Shown here: piece by piece, positions 20,109-30,033 of the stretch
How positions within the stretch are numbered: the stretch's first letter is position 1
How the letters are laid out: the number at the start of each line of letters is the position of its first letter
NCBI GenBank assembly: GCA_945910035.1
Contig: OX246754.1
Span: 39,354,678 to 39,418,677, forward strand
Origin: Brachypalpus laphriformis
Lineage: Eukaryota; Arthropoda; Insecta; Diptera; Syrphidae
DNA: 64,000 nt
Direction: 5' to 3'
Program-made: the position numbers and the translations under genes
The notes under the pieces: generated by a model
What the model saw: the letters and a program-made list of their open reading frames with translations, nothing else
The model's database searches: none
Told to the model about the DNA's origin: nothing

Positions 20109-22230
20109 CTATATATATAAAACTAAGTTGATATTTTGTGCGTTTACGTAAAACTCACGTAATTTTCAACCAATTTACGTGGTTTTTCTTTTAAACTATT
20201 CAGAAAAACAAAGAGAAAGACATAGGCCCTTTTGTTTTAAAAAAAATTGACTTTTTCATTCAAGGAAATGAAAAATGCCAAAGTGACACATTTGCCAGTC
20301 AACTATTATACACGGAAGTCCCGCAGTATTACACATAGAATAAATCGACCAAAGTTTTTGCAAGACGCAAGCAAGGGAAGCCAGTTCCAGGTCATCAAAA
20401 TGTATTTCAAACCGATGCATTAGGAATACTTTATACAATTCATCCAAGACATGAAGAGTATTTTATTTACGTCTTCTATTAATCAACGATCGTGGACCAA
20501 CATCCTTTGCAAATTTGAAAACAGTAGATGGATTAGAGTGCCCAACTTATCGTGAGGCATGCCGTCGCTTACATTTGCTTGAGGATGATGCTCACTGGGA
20601 TTCTACGCTCGCTGAATCGTCAACTATTGCACCGCCTCATCAGATTCGTACACTATTTGCGATAATCATAGCCCATCGAACCCATCTGAATTGTGGACAA
20701 ATTATGCAGATTTTATGACGATATTTTGAATCGAATGCGTAGAACAACATCGAATCCGCATTTACTAACAACACCAGAGATGCATAATGAAGCTCTCATA
20801 ATGATCGAAGATATTTGCCTTACAATTGCAAACAAAGCGATATCCCAATTAGGCATGCCATCGTCAAATCGGCAATTACAAGATTTGTATAATCGAGATT
20901 TGCTGCGTGAACATGATTTCGATCGCAGTGATTTAACTCAATTTGTTCTAACAAATGTTCCAAAGTTAAACGCACAACAAAAAGATGTTTACGACATTTT
21001 GATGCGAGCAATGGCAGACAAAAGTGGTGGAACGTATTTCTTAGATGCGCTTGGTGGCACTGGAAAAACTTTCCTTATTTCAACAAATTTGGCCACTATT
21101 CGTTCGCAAAATAAAATAGCATTGGCTCTCGCATCATCTGGAATCGCGGCGACGTTGTTGGACGGCGGCAGAACAGCACATTCTGCGCTCAAGTTGCCTT
21201 TGGACATGAACTTCAACGAAAATCCAACACGTAACATAATATTACCAAAACGTCAGGAATGGCCAAAATGTTGCAACAGTGTAAAATTGTCGTGTGGGAT
21301 GAATGTCCTATGGCCCACAAGAGATCATTGGAGGCATTCAATCGTACAATGAAGGATATGAGAGAAAATCAACGGCTCTTTGGTGGCGCCTTAATATTAT
21401 TAGCTGGTGATTTCCGGCAATTTTTGCCAGTAATTCCTCGATCCACCGCTGCTGATGAGCTTAATGCGTGTTTAAAGTCATCCACTCTGTGGAGATATGT
21501 GAGAACACTCACATTAACCACAAATGTGCGTGTTCAATTGCACAATGATCCATCAGCCAATGAATTTTTAAAGCAGTTGTTGAAAATTGGAGATGGAATT
21601 GGAGCACTGCCGATAGACAATGAAACTGGCTTAATAACGTTATCAACCAATTTTTGCAATGTAGTTCAATTAAAAGAAGAATTGATTTGAAAAGTTTTCC
21701 AAACATTGTACAACAATACAAGACACATGTTTGGCTGAGCGAAAGAGCTATATTGGCGACAAAAAACAAAGACGTTACAGAAATTAATGAGGCCATTTTA
21801 AAGGAGATACCAGGAGAAGTGTTCACATTCAAGTCAGTCGATACCATTATGATTTAAGATGAGGTGGTCAATTATCCCACAGAATTTTTAAATTTATTGG
21901 ATTTACCAGGCCTGCCACCGCACATATTGCAATTGAAAGTTGGAGCACCAATCATCATGCTTCGTAATATCAACCAACCAAAATTCTGCAATGGCACAAG
22001 ACTTGCGGTTAAGAAGCTAATGACCATCGTTATTGAAGCCACTAATTTAAATGGGAAATTCAAACGTGAAGACGTTTTAATTCCACGTATACCGATGATA
22101 AACGATGAAACAGACATGCCATTCGAATTCAAACGTTTGCAGTTTCCAGTGCGACTGGCTTTTGCAACGACCATCAATAAAGCGCTAGGACAATCTTAGC
22201 AAGCGTGTGAAAATTAATTTAGAATATTTT
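20109..22230 (+). mobile_element. Helitron with internal deletion
   Basis: The left end TCTATATATATAAAACTAAG follows an A, as expected for a Helitron 5' terminus. It matches H1 and H2 near 13.2 and 13.9 kb, including TAATTTTCAACCAATTTACG. Within about 150 bp the sequence jumps to the helicase region, so the Rep nuclease is deleted. The helicase frame decays after motif VI near 22225. No CTRR 3' hairpin end was found. Confidence 0.78.
20250..22198 (+). pseudogene. Helitron Pif1-like helicase, broken
   Basis: Pif1-family helicase of rolling-circle transposons. Pieces in order: FASQLLYTEVPQYYT (20290), YLRLLLINDRGPTSFANLKT after a frameshift near 20465, and CPTYREACRRLHLLEDDAHW. Then NAQQKDVYDILMRAM, Walker A LGGTGKTF near 21050, Walker B VVWDECPMAH, AGDFRQFLPVIPRS and LTTNVRV. 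The last blocks are GAPIIMLRNIN and LAFATTINKALGQS. Frameshifts near 20690, 21250 and 21685 and an in-frame TAA at 21855 break it. The conserved continuation after GQS is lost to stops. DNA-unwinding motifs are intact but scattered over frames. Confidence 0.88.
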
Positions 22231-23535
22231 GAAAATTGCTAAAACGGTTTTTAGAAATCGGATTTAAAATTTTCTGCATAAGACATCTTACTTTCACGTT
22301 TCTTTACTTGAACTGTCGTTTGTCTCAAAATTCCTAAAATAAAACTACAAAACTATACATATCTATAAAAATAGATTTAATAACCCATCTTTTTAAAATG
22401 TCCGATCTTATTGCAATACCTAGTTTTGTTGTTAGCTTGTATTTAATAATAAATGACTTACCGAATGCATTCAAATGGAATTTTATTTAGCTAATACTTT
22501 TTTTTTATCCAATTTTTGTTAGCTCATAAATCAGCAAATATTTTCACAAGCACTACTTATTTTCATCCATAATATTATTATAAATTAAATATTAATTTTT
22601 CACTCCTTGAGATGCTCGTAATATGAAATTACAATCTGGTAACACCACTCTTAATTGTTCTTATTTAAATCGTATTCATCATTTAAATTATACACATTTT
22701 CAATCTCAATTTCAATTCAACACCAATTTAAAGTCTGTTTCATCCGTTTTGCAGTTATGGCGAAGGTTGCCGTGCGAACGCGTTGACACATCCTAACGAA
22801 CTAATCCGAGTGAACGTTCATTTTAAACTGCAACGGATGTAAATTCGTTGTAATCTTAAATAGATACACTGCATGCATTTTGCTGCAGTGCAATGATATA
22901 GGCATGTGTGGGTGCAGTTGATGAAAGCTTTTATTTCGCTTTCAAATGTGAGAGCACGGAGATTTAAGGGTTAATAATATCGTTTCACTAAAAGCAGCGT
23001 TACTACCTATACATACAATAGATGTGATGCACTACTTGCCGATATGATCAGAATGCATACATGATTATCGATGACTATTTGGGGGGCAGGACATTTTTTC
23101 TTCATGAGTATAAGCGATGTATACAAATACGAAGAAGAGCATTTTTGAATACAAACGTAGTGGTAACGAATGTCTGAAGCTTTTGCCGAACTGAGTTCAT
23201 TTCGTAGGCACGAGTATAGTAGAGTGTTCTTTTTTTTAAATCATTTCAAAAATGTTACAAGTTAAGAATAATTACTGTTAAGCATGTTGATTTAAAAAAA
23301 TTATAACTAATAGAACAACAGCAGCGATTTGAATTTAGAAAACATTTAAAAACGATCCGTTATATAAATTATTGAAATGCGTGCGTTGGGCACCATCTGA
23401 AAAAGAAGAGGCTGAAAGGATTGATTGCTGGATATCGAACTTAATGTTTACTTCACAGAAAGACATTCAAGGAGTTTATCGTTTATTGAAATTTCTCGTA
23501 ACATGGATTCAATTTTTTTGTCATAAAAACGCGAA
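22231..23535. other. Unassigned sequence
   Basis: No element recognised. A short open stretch at 23372-23500 reads KCVRWAPSEKEEAERIDCWI, which I cannot match to any family. It could be an exon or a chance frame. Confidence 0.35.
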
Positions 23536-23538
23536 ACT

Positions 23539-24075
23539 CACCCCTATTGTGGAATCCGTCGGAATTGAGTTTCACTATTTATTATTTCTATTCGATTCCC
23601 TTTCACTTTCTACTGCTATCGTGGAATCCGCCGAGAATGTCTCCTTATCGACAGGCTTTGGGTAAAGGTAGTTTCACTGTCAAGCAGCTGTCTTTTATTT
23701 GTCAATAAAAATTTGTGTAGCTACATTCGTTTCGTTCAATATTGCATAGGTTTGTCAAAAATGTTCGGCTCATTAAAGCAGTTGTAGTTTTTTTCCTGTA
23801 ATTTATATGTAAACAAAAATTGTTTGTTTTTTTTTTATTTCACTTACATTTTTGCTAACAAAGAAGACGACGTGCAACAGCCAAGGCAGAAATCCGCAAT
23901 GATTTTCATGCGGATGAGAAATGTGGGAAAAATCCGATTCGAACGCTTTCCACGATACAGTGGAACTGATCCACATTACCCACACGAGGAACTGTTCACT
24001 TTGCGGATTTGACGATGTCGAAATATTTTTTTTTTTGGTGAATAATTCTCCCCCGCAGATTTCACGATAGGGGTG
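23539..24075. mobile_element. MITE-like element with 24-bp terminal inverted repeats
   Basis: The left end CACCCCTATTGTGGAATCCG (23539 on) pairs with the inverse of the right end (CACCCCTATCGTGAAATCTG, ending at 24075). About four mismatches occur over 24 bp. ACT flanks both sides (23536-23538, 24076-24078), a possible 3-bp target duplication. A subterminal copy, CTATCGTGGAATCCGCCGAG, lies near 23617. No transposase is present. The superfamily is undetermined. Confidence 0.6.
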
Positions 24076-24307
24076 ACTAAAAATTGGTTCTCTTACAGTA
24101 TGTATCCGTTTCCACCGAACTGAAATGTAAAATTTATCGGACAAATTGGGAAATGTTTCAACCGAATTAGAAAAAAATTATTTGAAATGAAAAATACATT
24201 TTATTTTATAGGATTTGTTAATATGTATAACTGCTAGTTAAAAATACAAAAATTTGAACGGTAAAAATGATGTATTACCTACTCTCTAATGTGTACATAG
24301 GTATACT

Positions 24308-24372
24308 CCGTTTACATGACGAATTGAATTCAAATTTAATTCTAATTAAGTGTCATGGAAATGCGGATTGGA
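24308..24372 (+). repeat. Inverted-repeat arm, left
   Basis: CCGTTTACATGACGAATTGA, then ATTAAGTGTCATGG and GCGGATTGG. The inverse of 27935-27996 has the same order (CCGTTTACATGAC, ATTGAA, AATTAAGTGCCA). A second, shorter inverse (TATGTAAACGCGG) lies at 24424. These could be the ends of one element interrupted by B1/C2, or two MITE copies. Confidence 0.5.
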
Positions 24373-24487
24373 TTGAAACCTGATTAACTCAATCCAATCA
24401 CAACATTTTTTCACAAATTTTTCTATGTAAACGCGGAATGAAAAATAGAGTCCGATGCTAATTTCTTTAAAAAGAATGAAATCATTT

Positions 24488-24936
24488 TTTTTATAATTTG
24501 CGCGCACTCAACGGGTTATGAATATCCTTAACATGTTTACACACAGTGCGGGCGTTGGAAAGGATAGATAGAGAGAGAGAGAGAGAGAAAGATTTGGTGT
24601 AGTGGTTTTGAAGCTCAGTTGTTTATGCTTCAGAGAAATTTCTGGGGTAGCGTCCAGATAACTGGGGAGATTTTTGTTATATTTTGTCTTTGCTTCTGAT
24701 TCACAATATTTTTTTTCCCGATAACTGATCTTATAGGCAAATCATTATCAACAGGGCGAACAATTTTTCTAGCCATATGACCAAGCTACTGCCAGTGTCA
24801 TGCCTTCACAGTAGTGTTCACACAAACTTTCGTAATCGATGGGACTGACTTTATATACATATTTCATGAGAAATAAATAAATGCTTGCTGACATCAGGAT
24901 TTGAACCATGAACCATTAGCGTGGCAAATGACGATA
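24488..24936. repeat. Dispersed repeat copy R-a
   Basis: This shares long blocks with 47370-47700: ATAATTTGCGC, CACACAGTGCG, GTGTAGTGGTTT, CTCTGATTCACA-like, ACAATTTTTCTA, and AAATAAATGCTTGCTGACAT. A (GA)n run lies at 24569-24590. The right end contains GGATTTGAACC, the inverse of a pol III B box, so this may be an old tRNA-type SINE. It is cut by LINE B1. Confidence 0.6.
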
Positions 24937-25029
24937 TTTTTTTTTTTTTTTTAAACAGGTGTTTTGGGCCGCGCCCAAATGGCGTGTAGGCACTGAGAAC
25001 AAGGAGATCTATTGTGCCGTAGGCCACTT

Positions 25030-25914
25030 TTAGGGCAGCAGTACTTCTACTCTCCTTATGAAAGCTATAATTACGGCTGCGGAGGAGTTCCTTAGATCTT
25101 TTGGGGATATGATCTTTTTAAGGAAAAAGCTTCTCCTAGTGCTACACAGAGCTACACACTCACATAGTATGTGTTCTGCGGTTTCGTCCTCTTCTAGGCA
25201 GAGGCGGCAGGTGATATCCTCCGAAGTTCTCATTTTATTAAGGTGGTAGAGAAGTTGACAGTGACCGGTAAGGAAGCTCACGAGCCTTCTTATGTCATTT
25301 CTGCCGTATTTTAGGATATCAACTGCCTGTCTTTGGAAGGGTTGGACAGCTCTTTTAGCCTGCCTGAGACCTTGGGAGTTATTCCAGTGGGAGATGCACA
25401 TGTTGCGTTCCCAAATGTGTAGGGTAAGTTTGAAGGCGGAATCGGGTATCCCGCAGAAGGGTTCAGGTCCAGTGAACAACTCAGCGGAGCCCTTCCTAGC
25501 TAGCAGGTCTGCAGTTTCATTGCCGTCAACGCCTACATGACCCGGTACCCACCACAATTTTACTTTATTGTGTCGAGCCAGATTTTGTAAGCTGTCGAAG
25601 CAGCTTAGAACTGATTTTGAACTGATCAAATGGGAGATCAATGCTTTGAGCGGCGCTTGGCTATCGGTGAGTATATGTATAGAGGCACCTTTGATGCCTG
25701 AGTGCAGGTTAATGTTAGCACAAGTTTCAATGGCGTAAAGCTCGGCCTGGAAAACACTAGGACTCTTTCCGAGTGATTTCGAAATTTTATGGTTGGGTCC
25801 ATACACACCGGCGCCAACTCTTGAATCCATTTTTGATCCATCGGTGTACCACACTATACCTTTTGGATCAAGCGACGGCCCGCCATTATTCCATATATCA
25901 CGGCTTGGGATCAC
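25030..25914 (-). pseudogene. Loa-type ORF2 of B1: RNase H and C-terminal region
   Basis: A 294-residue open frame. All four RNase H acidic residues are present: YTDGSKMDS, QAELYAIETC, TDSQAPLKAL and GNETADLLARKG, with the conserved WWVPGH before the last. A terminal cysteine cluster follows (CRLCLEEDETAEHILCEC). RNase H would degrade the RNA of the RNA-DNA hybrid. It is separated by stops and frameshifts near 25915-26085 from the reverse transcriptase piece. Confidence 0.88.
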
Positions 25915-26084
25915 AATCTCAAACCTTCTACCAAAGTGGTGACTTAGGCGTAAAGTCGGAGACCGTGCTGAGCATATCTAGCTCGGGGAAGTCGGACAAT
26001 AGCTCCATGAGATCCACGTGATCCCGTGTACTATTAGCATCTGATTTTCTAAGACTAACTGCACTGCGGATTGCCACTTTTTTT

Positions 26085-26834
26085 TTATAAATATACCATA
26101 TATAACGGAGTAAGTCCGATTATGGCTTCAATGGTTGTTGTGGGACAAGTGTGCATAGTATCTGTGATGCCGAAGCAAGCTAGTCTTTGAAGTTTTGTGA
26201 GCTTATTAATGGTTGTGACCTCTTTGGTTTTCGTCCACCAGACTACGGACGCGTATGTCAGAATGGGTCTTACAACCGTGGTGTATAAGCAGAAAATGAC
26301 CTTTGGAGACAGGTCCCAGGTCTTGCCGTACATACGGCGACAGGCCAACAAGGCAGTAGTCGCCTTGGCAATTTTATGTTTAATATGGGAGTTCCAGTTA
26401 AGCTTCTTATCCAAGATAATTCCTAGATATTTGACCTCATCGGAGAAATTGATTGTTGTGCCGTTTAGAATCACTGAGCCAATATTCAGCGTTCTTCTTC
26501 TTGTAAACGGTACAACGACTGTCTTGCTGGGGTTAATCGATAGGCCCTCCCCAGCACACCAGTCCGAGACTACAAGGAGTGCAATATGCATGAATTGACA
26601 CACATTGTCTTCATGTCTGCCTTTAATGATGATCACCAGATCATCTGCATAGCCTATGGTTGTGAAACCTGAACTATTAAGTGTGTTCAATAAGTCATCC
26701 ACCACGAGTGACCATAAGAGAGGCGAGAGGACGCCGCCTTGGGGGCAGCCTTTGGCCGCGGAGACCGTCACAGAGACCTCTCCAGACGAAGATGATCGAT
26801 TGATGACGTTACTACTACACCATTGCCACCCCAA
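26085..26834 (-). pseudogene. Loa-type ORF2 of B1: reverse transcriptase C-terminal half
   Basis: The frame reads AAKGCPQGGVLSPLLWSLVV, GYADDLVIIIKG (catalytic ADD), SINPSKTVVVPFTRRR, EVKYLGIILDKKLNWNSHIK, and CLYTTVVRPILTYASVVWW. These are Loa-clade motifs. The fingers domain is lost to 5' truncation. Confidence 0.88.
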
Positions 26835-26837
26835 AGA

Positions 26838-27862
26838 TGTGCAGCAAATTCTTAGTCGTCACCATCCCTTGCAGATTACTCTGGAATGATGATGCATTTT
26901 TAGAAGTTGAGTCGATTCACTTCTACACTGATGGCTCAAAAACCAAGGACGGAGTTGGTGGAAGTGTTTTCTCTGACAGGCTTAATCTTAAGGTCTCCTT
27001 CTGTCTACCAAATCATTGTAGCGTGTTCCAGGCCGATATAATGGCGATTAAAGAAGTCTTATCTTGGCTTAAGAAAAACGTGATATCAGTTAAAGATATC
27101 CGAATCTTTTCAGACGGCAAACAGCAATTAAATCCTCGGAATCCAACTCTATAAATTCTTAAGAAGCTCTAGACTGTCGATCGTCTCCTACGGAGATGGC
27201 TAAGCAGTTCAATATTCACCTGTGTTGAGTGCCGGGGCATAGAGGCATTCCAGGGAATTGTAAGGCCAGATTAGGAACAACTATACACATCCTGCCCGAT
27301 AAAGGCACCTTAAGTATACCAATCTCTACTTGCAAATTAAAATTTAAGCTGGATGCTGTAGAGAGCACAAATATTAGGTGGACAAGTGGGCCAACATGTC
27401 TAGCGACAAAGCAGATTTGGCCAAAGTTGCATCTTAAACGCTCTAAGAATCAGATTTCTCTTAATAGATTGCATTTTGGCACTACAATACGAGTAGGTGT
27501 CATCACTGGGCACTGTCTAATAGGTAAGCATGCTATAATGCTGGGCCTTTTTGCGAACAGCTTTTGTAGAAGCTGCATGGATAAAGAAGGAGAAGAAACT
27601 ATTCCTTACCTTCTCTGTTTCTGCCCAGATCTCTCCCACAGAAGGAAGCTTCACTTAGGAGCCTTCTATTACAACGATATAAGCGATATGATAAACACAG
27701 ATATTAGGAGTCTATTACGTTTCATCAGCAGCTCAAAATGGTTTGACGAGTAGGTAGAGAGAAACTTTCTGCTATGATCTACGTGGTATCACAATGGGCC
27801 TATTGTTGGTCTAAGTTTGTTGGCGTTATCTAAGCTGGCAGCCACTTGAACCTAACCTAACC
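26838..27862 (+). pseudogene. Loa-type LINE C2: RNase H and C-terminal region, 5'-truncated
   Basis: The plus strand encodes IHFYTDGSKTKDGVGGSVFS, VFQADIMAIKEVLSWLKKNV, a damaged FSDGKQQ block, and after frameshifts PGHRGIPGNC. Then comes a small internal loss compared with C1 (ADEL missing). It continues CKLKFKLDAVESTNIRWTSG, VITGHCLIGKH, FCRSCMDKEGEE and stops at 27753. The 3' UTR ends in CCTAACCTAACC, as in C1. The 5' end begins directly at B1. Confidence 0.8.
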
Positions 27863-27934
27863 AAGCCTAAGAAGTGTCATATTTAATCCTCTCTTAATTG
27901 TATTCCAAGTCAATTCTTTAATTTTCTTGCAGTA

Positions 27935-27996
27935 AAAACGCGGATTGGCACTTAATTGTGTTTCAATTCAATTTTTCAATCCAGTCATGTAAACGG
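27935..27996 (-). repeat. Inverted-repeat arm, right
   Basis: Inverse partner of 24308-24372, ending GTCATGTAAACGG at 27984-27996. Confidence 0.5.
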
Positions 27997-28315
27997 TGTA
28001 CTAGTGCACACAACTGCATGTCTGCATTCATTTTCGTTTTTGTTTCTTGTCTTTGAATTTCATTCTGCTACCCCTTTTCCAAGTAATTCGCGTTAATATT
28101 TTTTCCAGGCGAGGTCGCGCCGGCGTCTTCGAAAGAATCTAAGGCTATGGTTCCTATGAAGCAAACAAAAAAGAAAAAAAAAAACAAAAATTCCTTACAA
28201 TATTAAGACAAAAGCTGACATTTTAAGAAAATTAGATAGTGGCTACTCGGGTTAGATCGATCGCAGAAGGGGTTGTAAAATCCACGATAACAGCGGTAAA
28301 AAAAATAAACAAATA

Positions 28316-29229
28316 ACGGGTGTCCGCCGGGAAGGTATACTACTTTGTTTGTTTATAATTTTTGATTAAATGAAAGAGAATGGATCTTATATTGATAAAT
28401 GTTTTATTTAATGTCGGCAATTATGTATGGAATACAATATCAGGTAAATGTCCGCCTCTGCTAGTCTCACAAATGCGAGCCCTTTTGAGCACATTTTTCA
28501 TTACATTCTCACACATTTCACGCGGTATTTCATTAATTTCATCACGAATATTTTGTTTGAGTTGCTCAAGCGTTTCTGGTTTGTTTGCATAAACCTTGCT
28601 TTTCAGATATCCCCACAAAAAGAAGTCAGGAGCAGTCAAATCAGGCGACCGTGGAGGCCAATCAACATCACCATTTTTTGAAATAACTTGTTGTGGAAAG
28701 AGGTCTCGCAGTAATTCCATTGTAATCCTGGCTGTATGCGATGTGGCACCGTCTTGTTGATACCGCATGTTAATCAAGCCCAAAGCATGCAGTTGTGGCG
28801 TTAAAAAGTTTTCAATCATATCACGATATCGCTCCCCATTCATAGTTACCGTTACGCCGTTTTCATTTTCAAAGAAGTAAGGTCCAATGATTCCTCCTGA
28901 CCAAATTGCACACCAGACTGTTACTTGGGCTTGGGCCTATCACCTACAGACCCTCTTTCTTCGAAATCATTCACTACACGATAAATAGTGCGTTTTGTTG
29001 GCACGTTGTTTCTCCCAAAAATTTCACGTAACTTTCTCATCGTCACAGTAATCGATGATTGATTTTGATAAAATGTTTTAACGATTAAAACTCGTTGGTT
29101 TATCGAATATTTTTCCATAATAAATTTGCCACGTGTCTACTTCACGACTGCCAAATATGAACTGTCAAGACTAATGTTTACCAAAATGGCGGCAAAACAA
29201 AGTAGTATACGTTCCCGGCGGACACCCTG
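28316..29229 (-). mobile_element. Mariner DD41D (rosa-like) element M2, internally deleted
   Basis: Terminal repeats of about 34 bp (GGGTGTCCGCCGGGAA plus GTATACTACTTTGTTT, with one mismatch between the ends) and TA at 28314-28315 and 29230-29231. At 914 bp it is shorter than a full mariner because the middle of the transposase is missing. It sits inside the Tigger relic. Confidence 0.93.
28421..29118 (-). pseudogene. DD41D mariner transposase (M2), deleted
   Basis: The N-terminal HTH reads MEKYSINQRVLIVKTFYQNQ, REIFGRNNVPTKRTIYRVV and ends GDRPKPK near 28921. It then joins directly to VTVWCAIWSGGIIGPYFFEN, so the first catalytic block (FSDE) is gone. The rest is intact: QQDGATSHTARITMELLRDL, WPPRSPDLTAPDFFLWGYLK, and SRGGHLPDIVFHT at the end. 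I count 41 residues between the remaining two Asp residues. Confidence 0.9.
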
Positions 29230-30033
29230 TATTTGAGCTCATAGAAAATACGGAGTCTGGAATTGAAAAGAGAAAAATCCTAAGAAGCTCAGGGATGCTT
29301 CGAATGGAAGGCTTAAGCAGCAAGAAAAAAATCTTCCAATTTCGACCAACTTATTATACTTAGAAATCAAGCAAATTACTTTAACAGTTAGTGCAAGGAA
29401 TCTCCTAATTTGAATGCTAGCGACGCACGGGTGACTCCAAAAGTTTCGAGAACGTCATGGAGTAAACATTTTAAAAATATGCGGGGACAAACTGTCTGCA
29501 AACAAAGATCACACATTTGGTATTCTCTCGTGTTTTACTGAATAACTAACAAATCTACTAACTTTATTTTTGCCTTCAATTTGTTGAATTAGTTTTATGT
29601 TTCTTTACTTTTTTTCACTTTTTATCAAATAAAATGAAGAATTTGTGTTTTCATGTTATATTTAAACAATCCAAACATTTTTTTCCTACTCGATAATGTG
29701 AACTGATCATTTTTTTTTTAGTTTACATTATCGGGATTCTACTGTAGTAGTAGTAGAAATGATTTTATTGAACATTAGAAAATAATTTCTTATACATTTG
29801 TTTGCCGTCAGCCGAAAAAAGAGTTTTACAAAATTTTAAAATAGAATTCAAAAGGGCTCAATTAAATTGTATAATATGTAGATTAATTTTAGTTATTTTC
29901 TCTAAAAGCTTCATGTAATATTTGTTGCTGGCATTTTAAAGCAGACTTTAAGTAGTTAAACAGAACCTTCCAACTTTGCCCGTTTAGGAATATCCTGACT
30001 TCAGTTTCCGATAGCAAATCACTTGTTTCCGAA

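Larger units (their letters stand above)
24937..26837 (-). mobile_element. Loa-type LINE copy B1, 5'-truncated
   Basis: A T-run at 24936-24952 is the 3' poly-A tail in sense. It holds a reverse transcriptase C-terminal half, RNase H and a cysteine cluster. The truncated 5' end at about 26837 abuts the truncated 5' end of C2 on the other strand. Confidence 0.85.
28140..29744 (+). pseudogene. Pogo/Tigger transposase relic, DNA-binding region, split by mariner M2
   Basis: Before M2 the plus strand reads TIKTKADILRKLDSGYSG, then after a stop and shift RSIAEGVVKSTITAVKKINK. After M2 it reads FELIENTESGIEKRKILRSS and, further on in a shifted frame, FRERHGVNILKICGDKLSAN. This is the double helix-turn-helix of CENP-B/Tigger transposases. 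The right terminal repeat is visible at about 29721-29744 (inverse CAGTAGAATCCCGATAATGT), with an internal partial copy near 29692. The catalytic DDE region and the left end are missing. Confidence 0.72.

Noticed and set aside
26197..26598. 133-residue plus-strand frame
   Set aside because: Antisense shadow of the B1 reverse transcriptase (GYADDLV on the minus strand).
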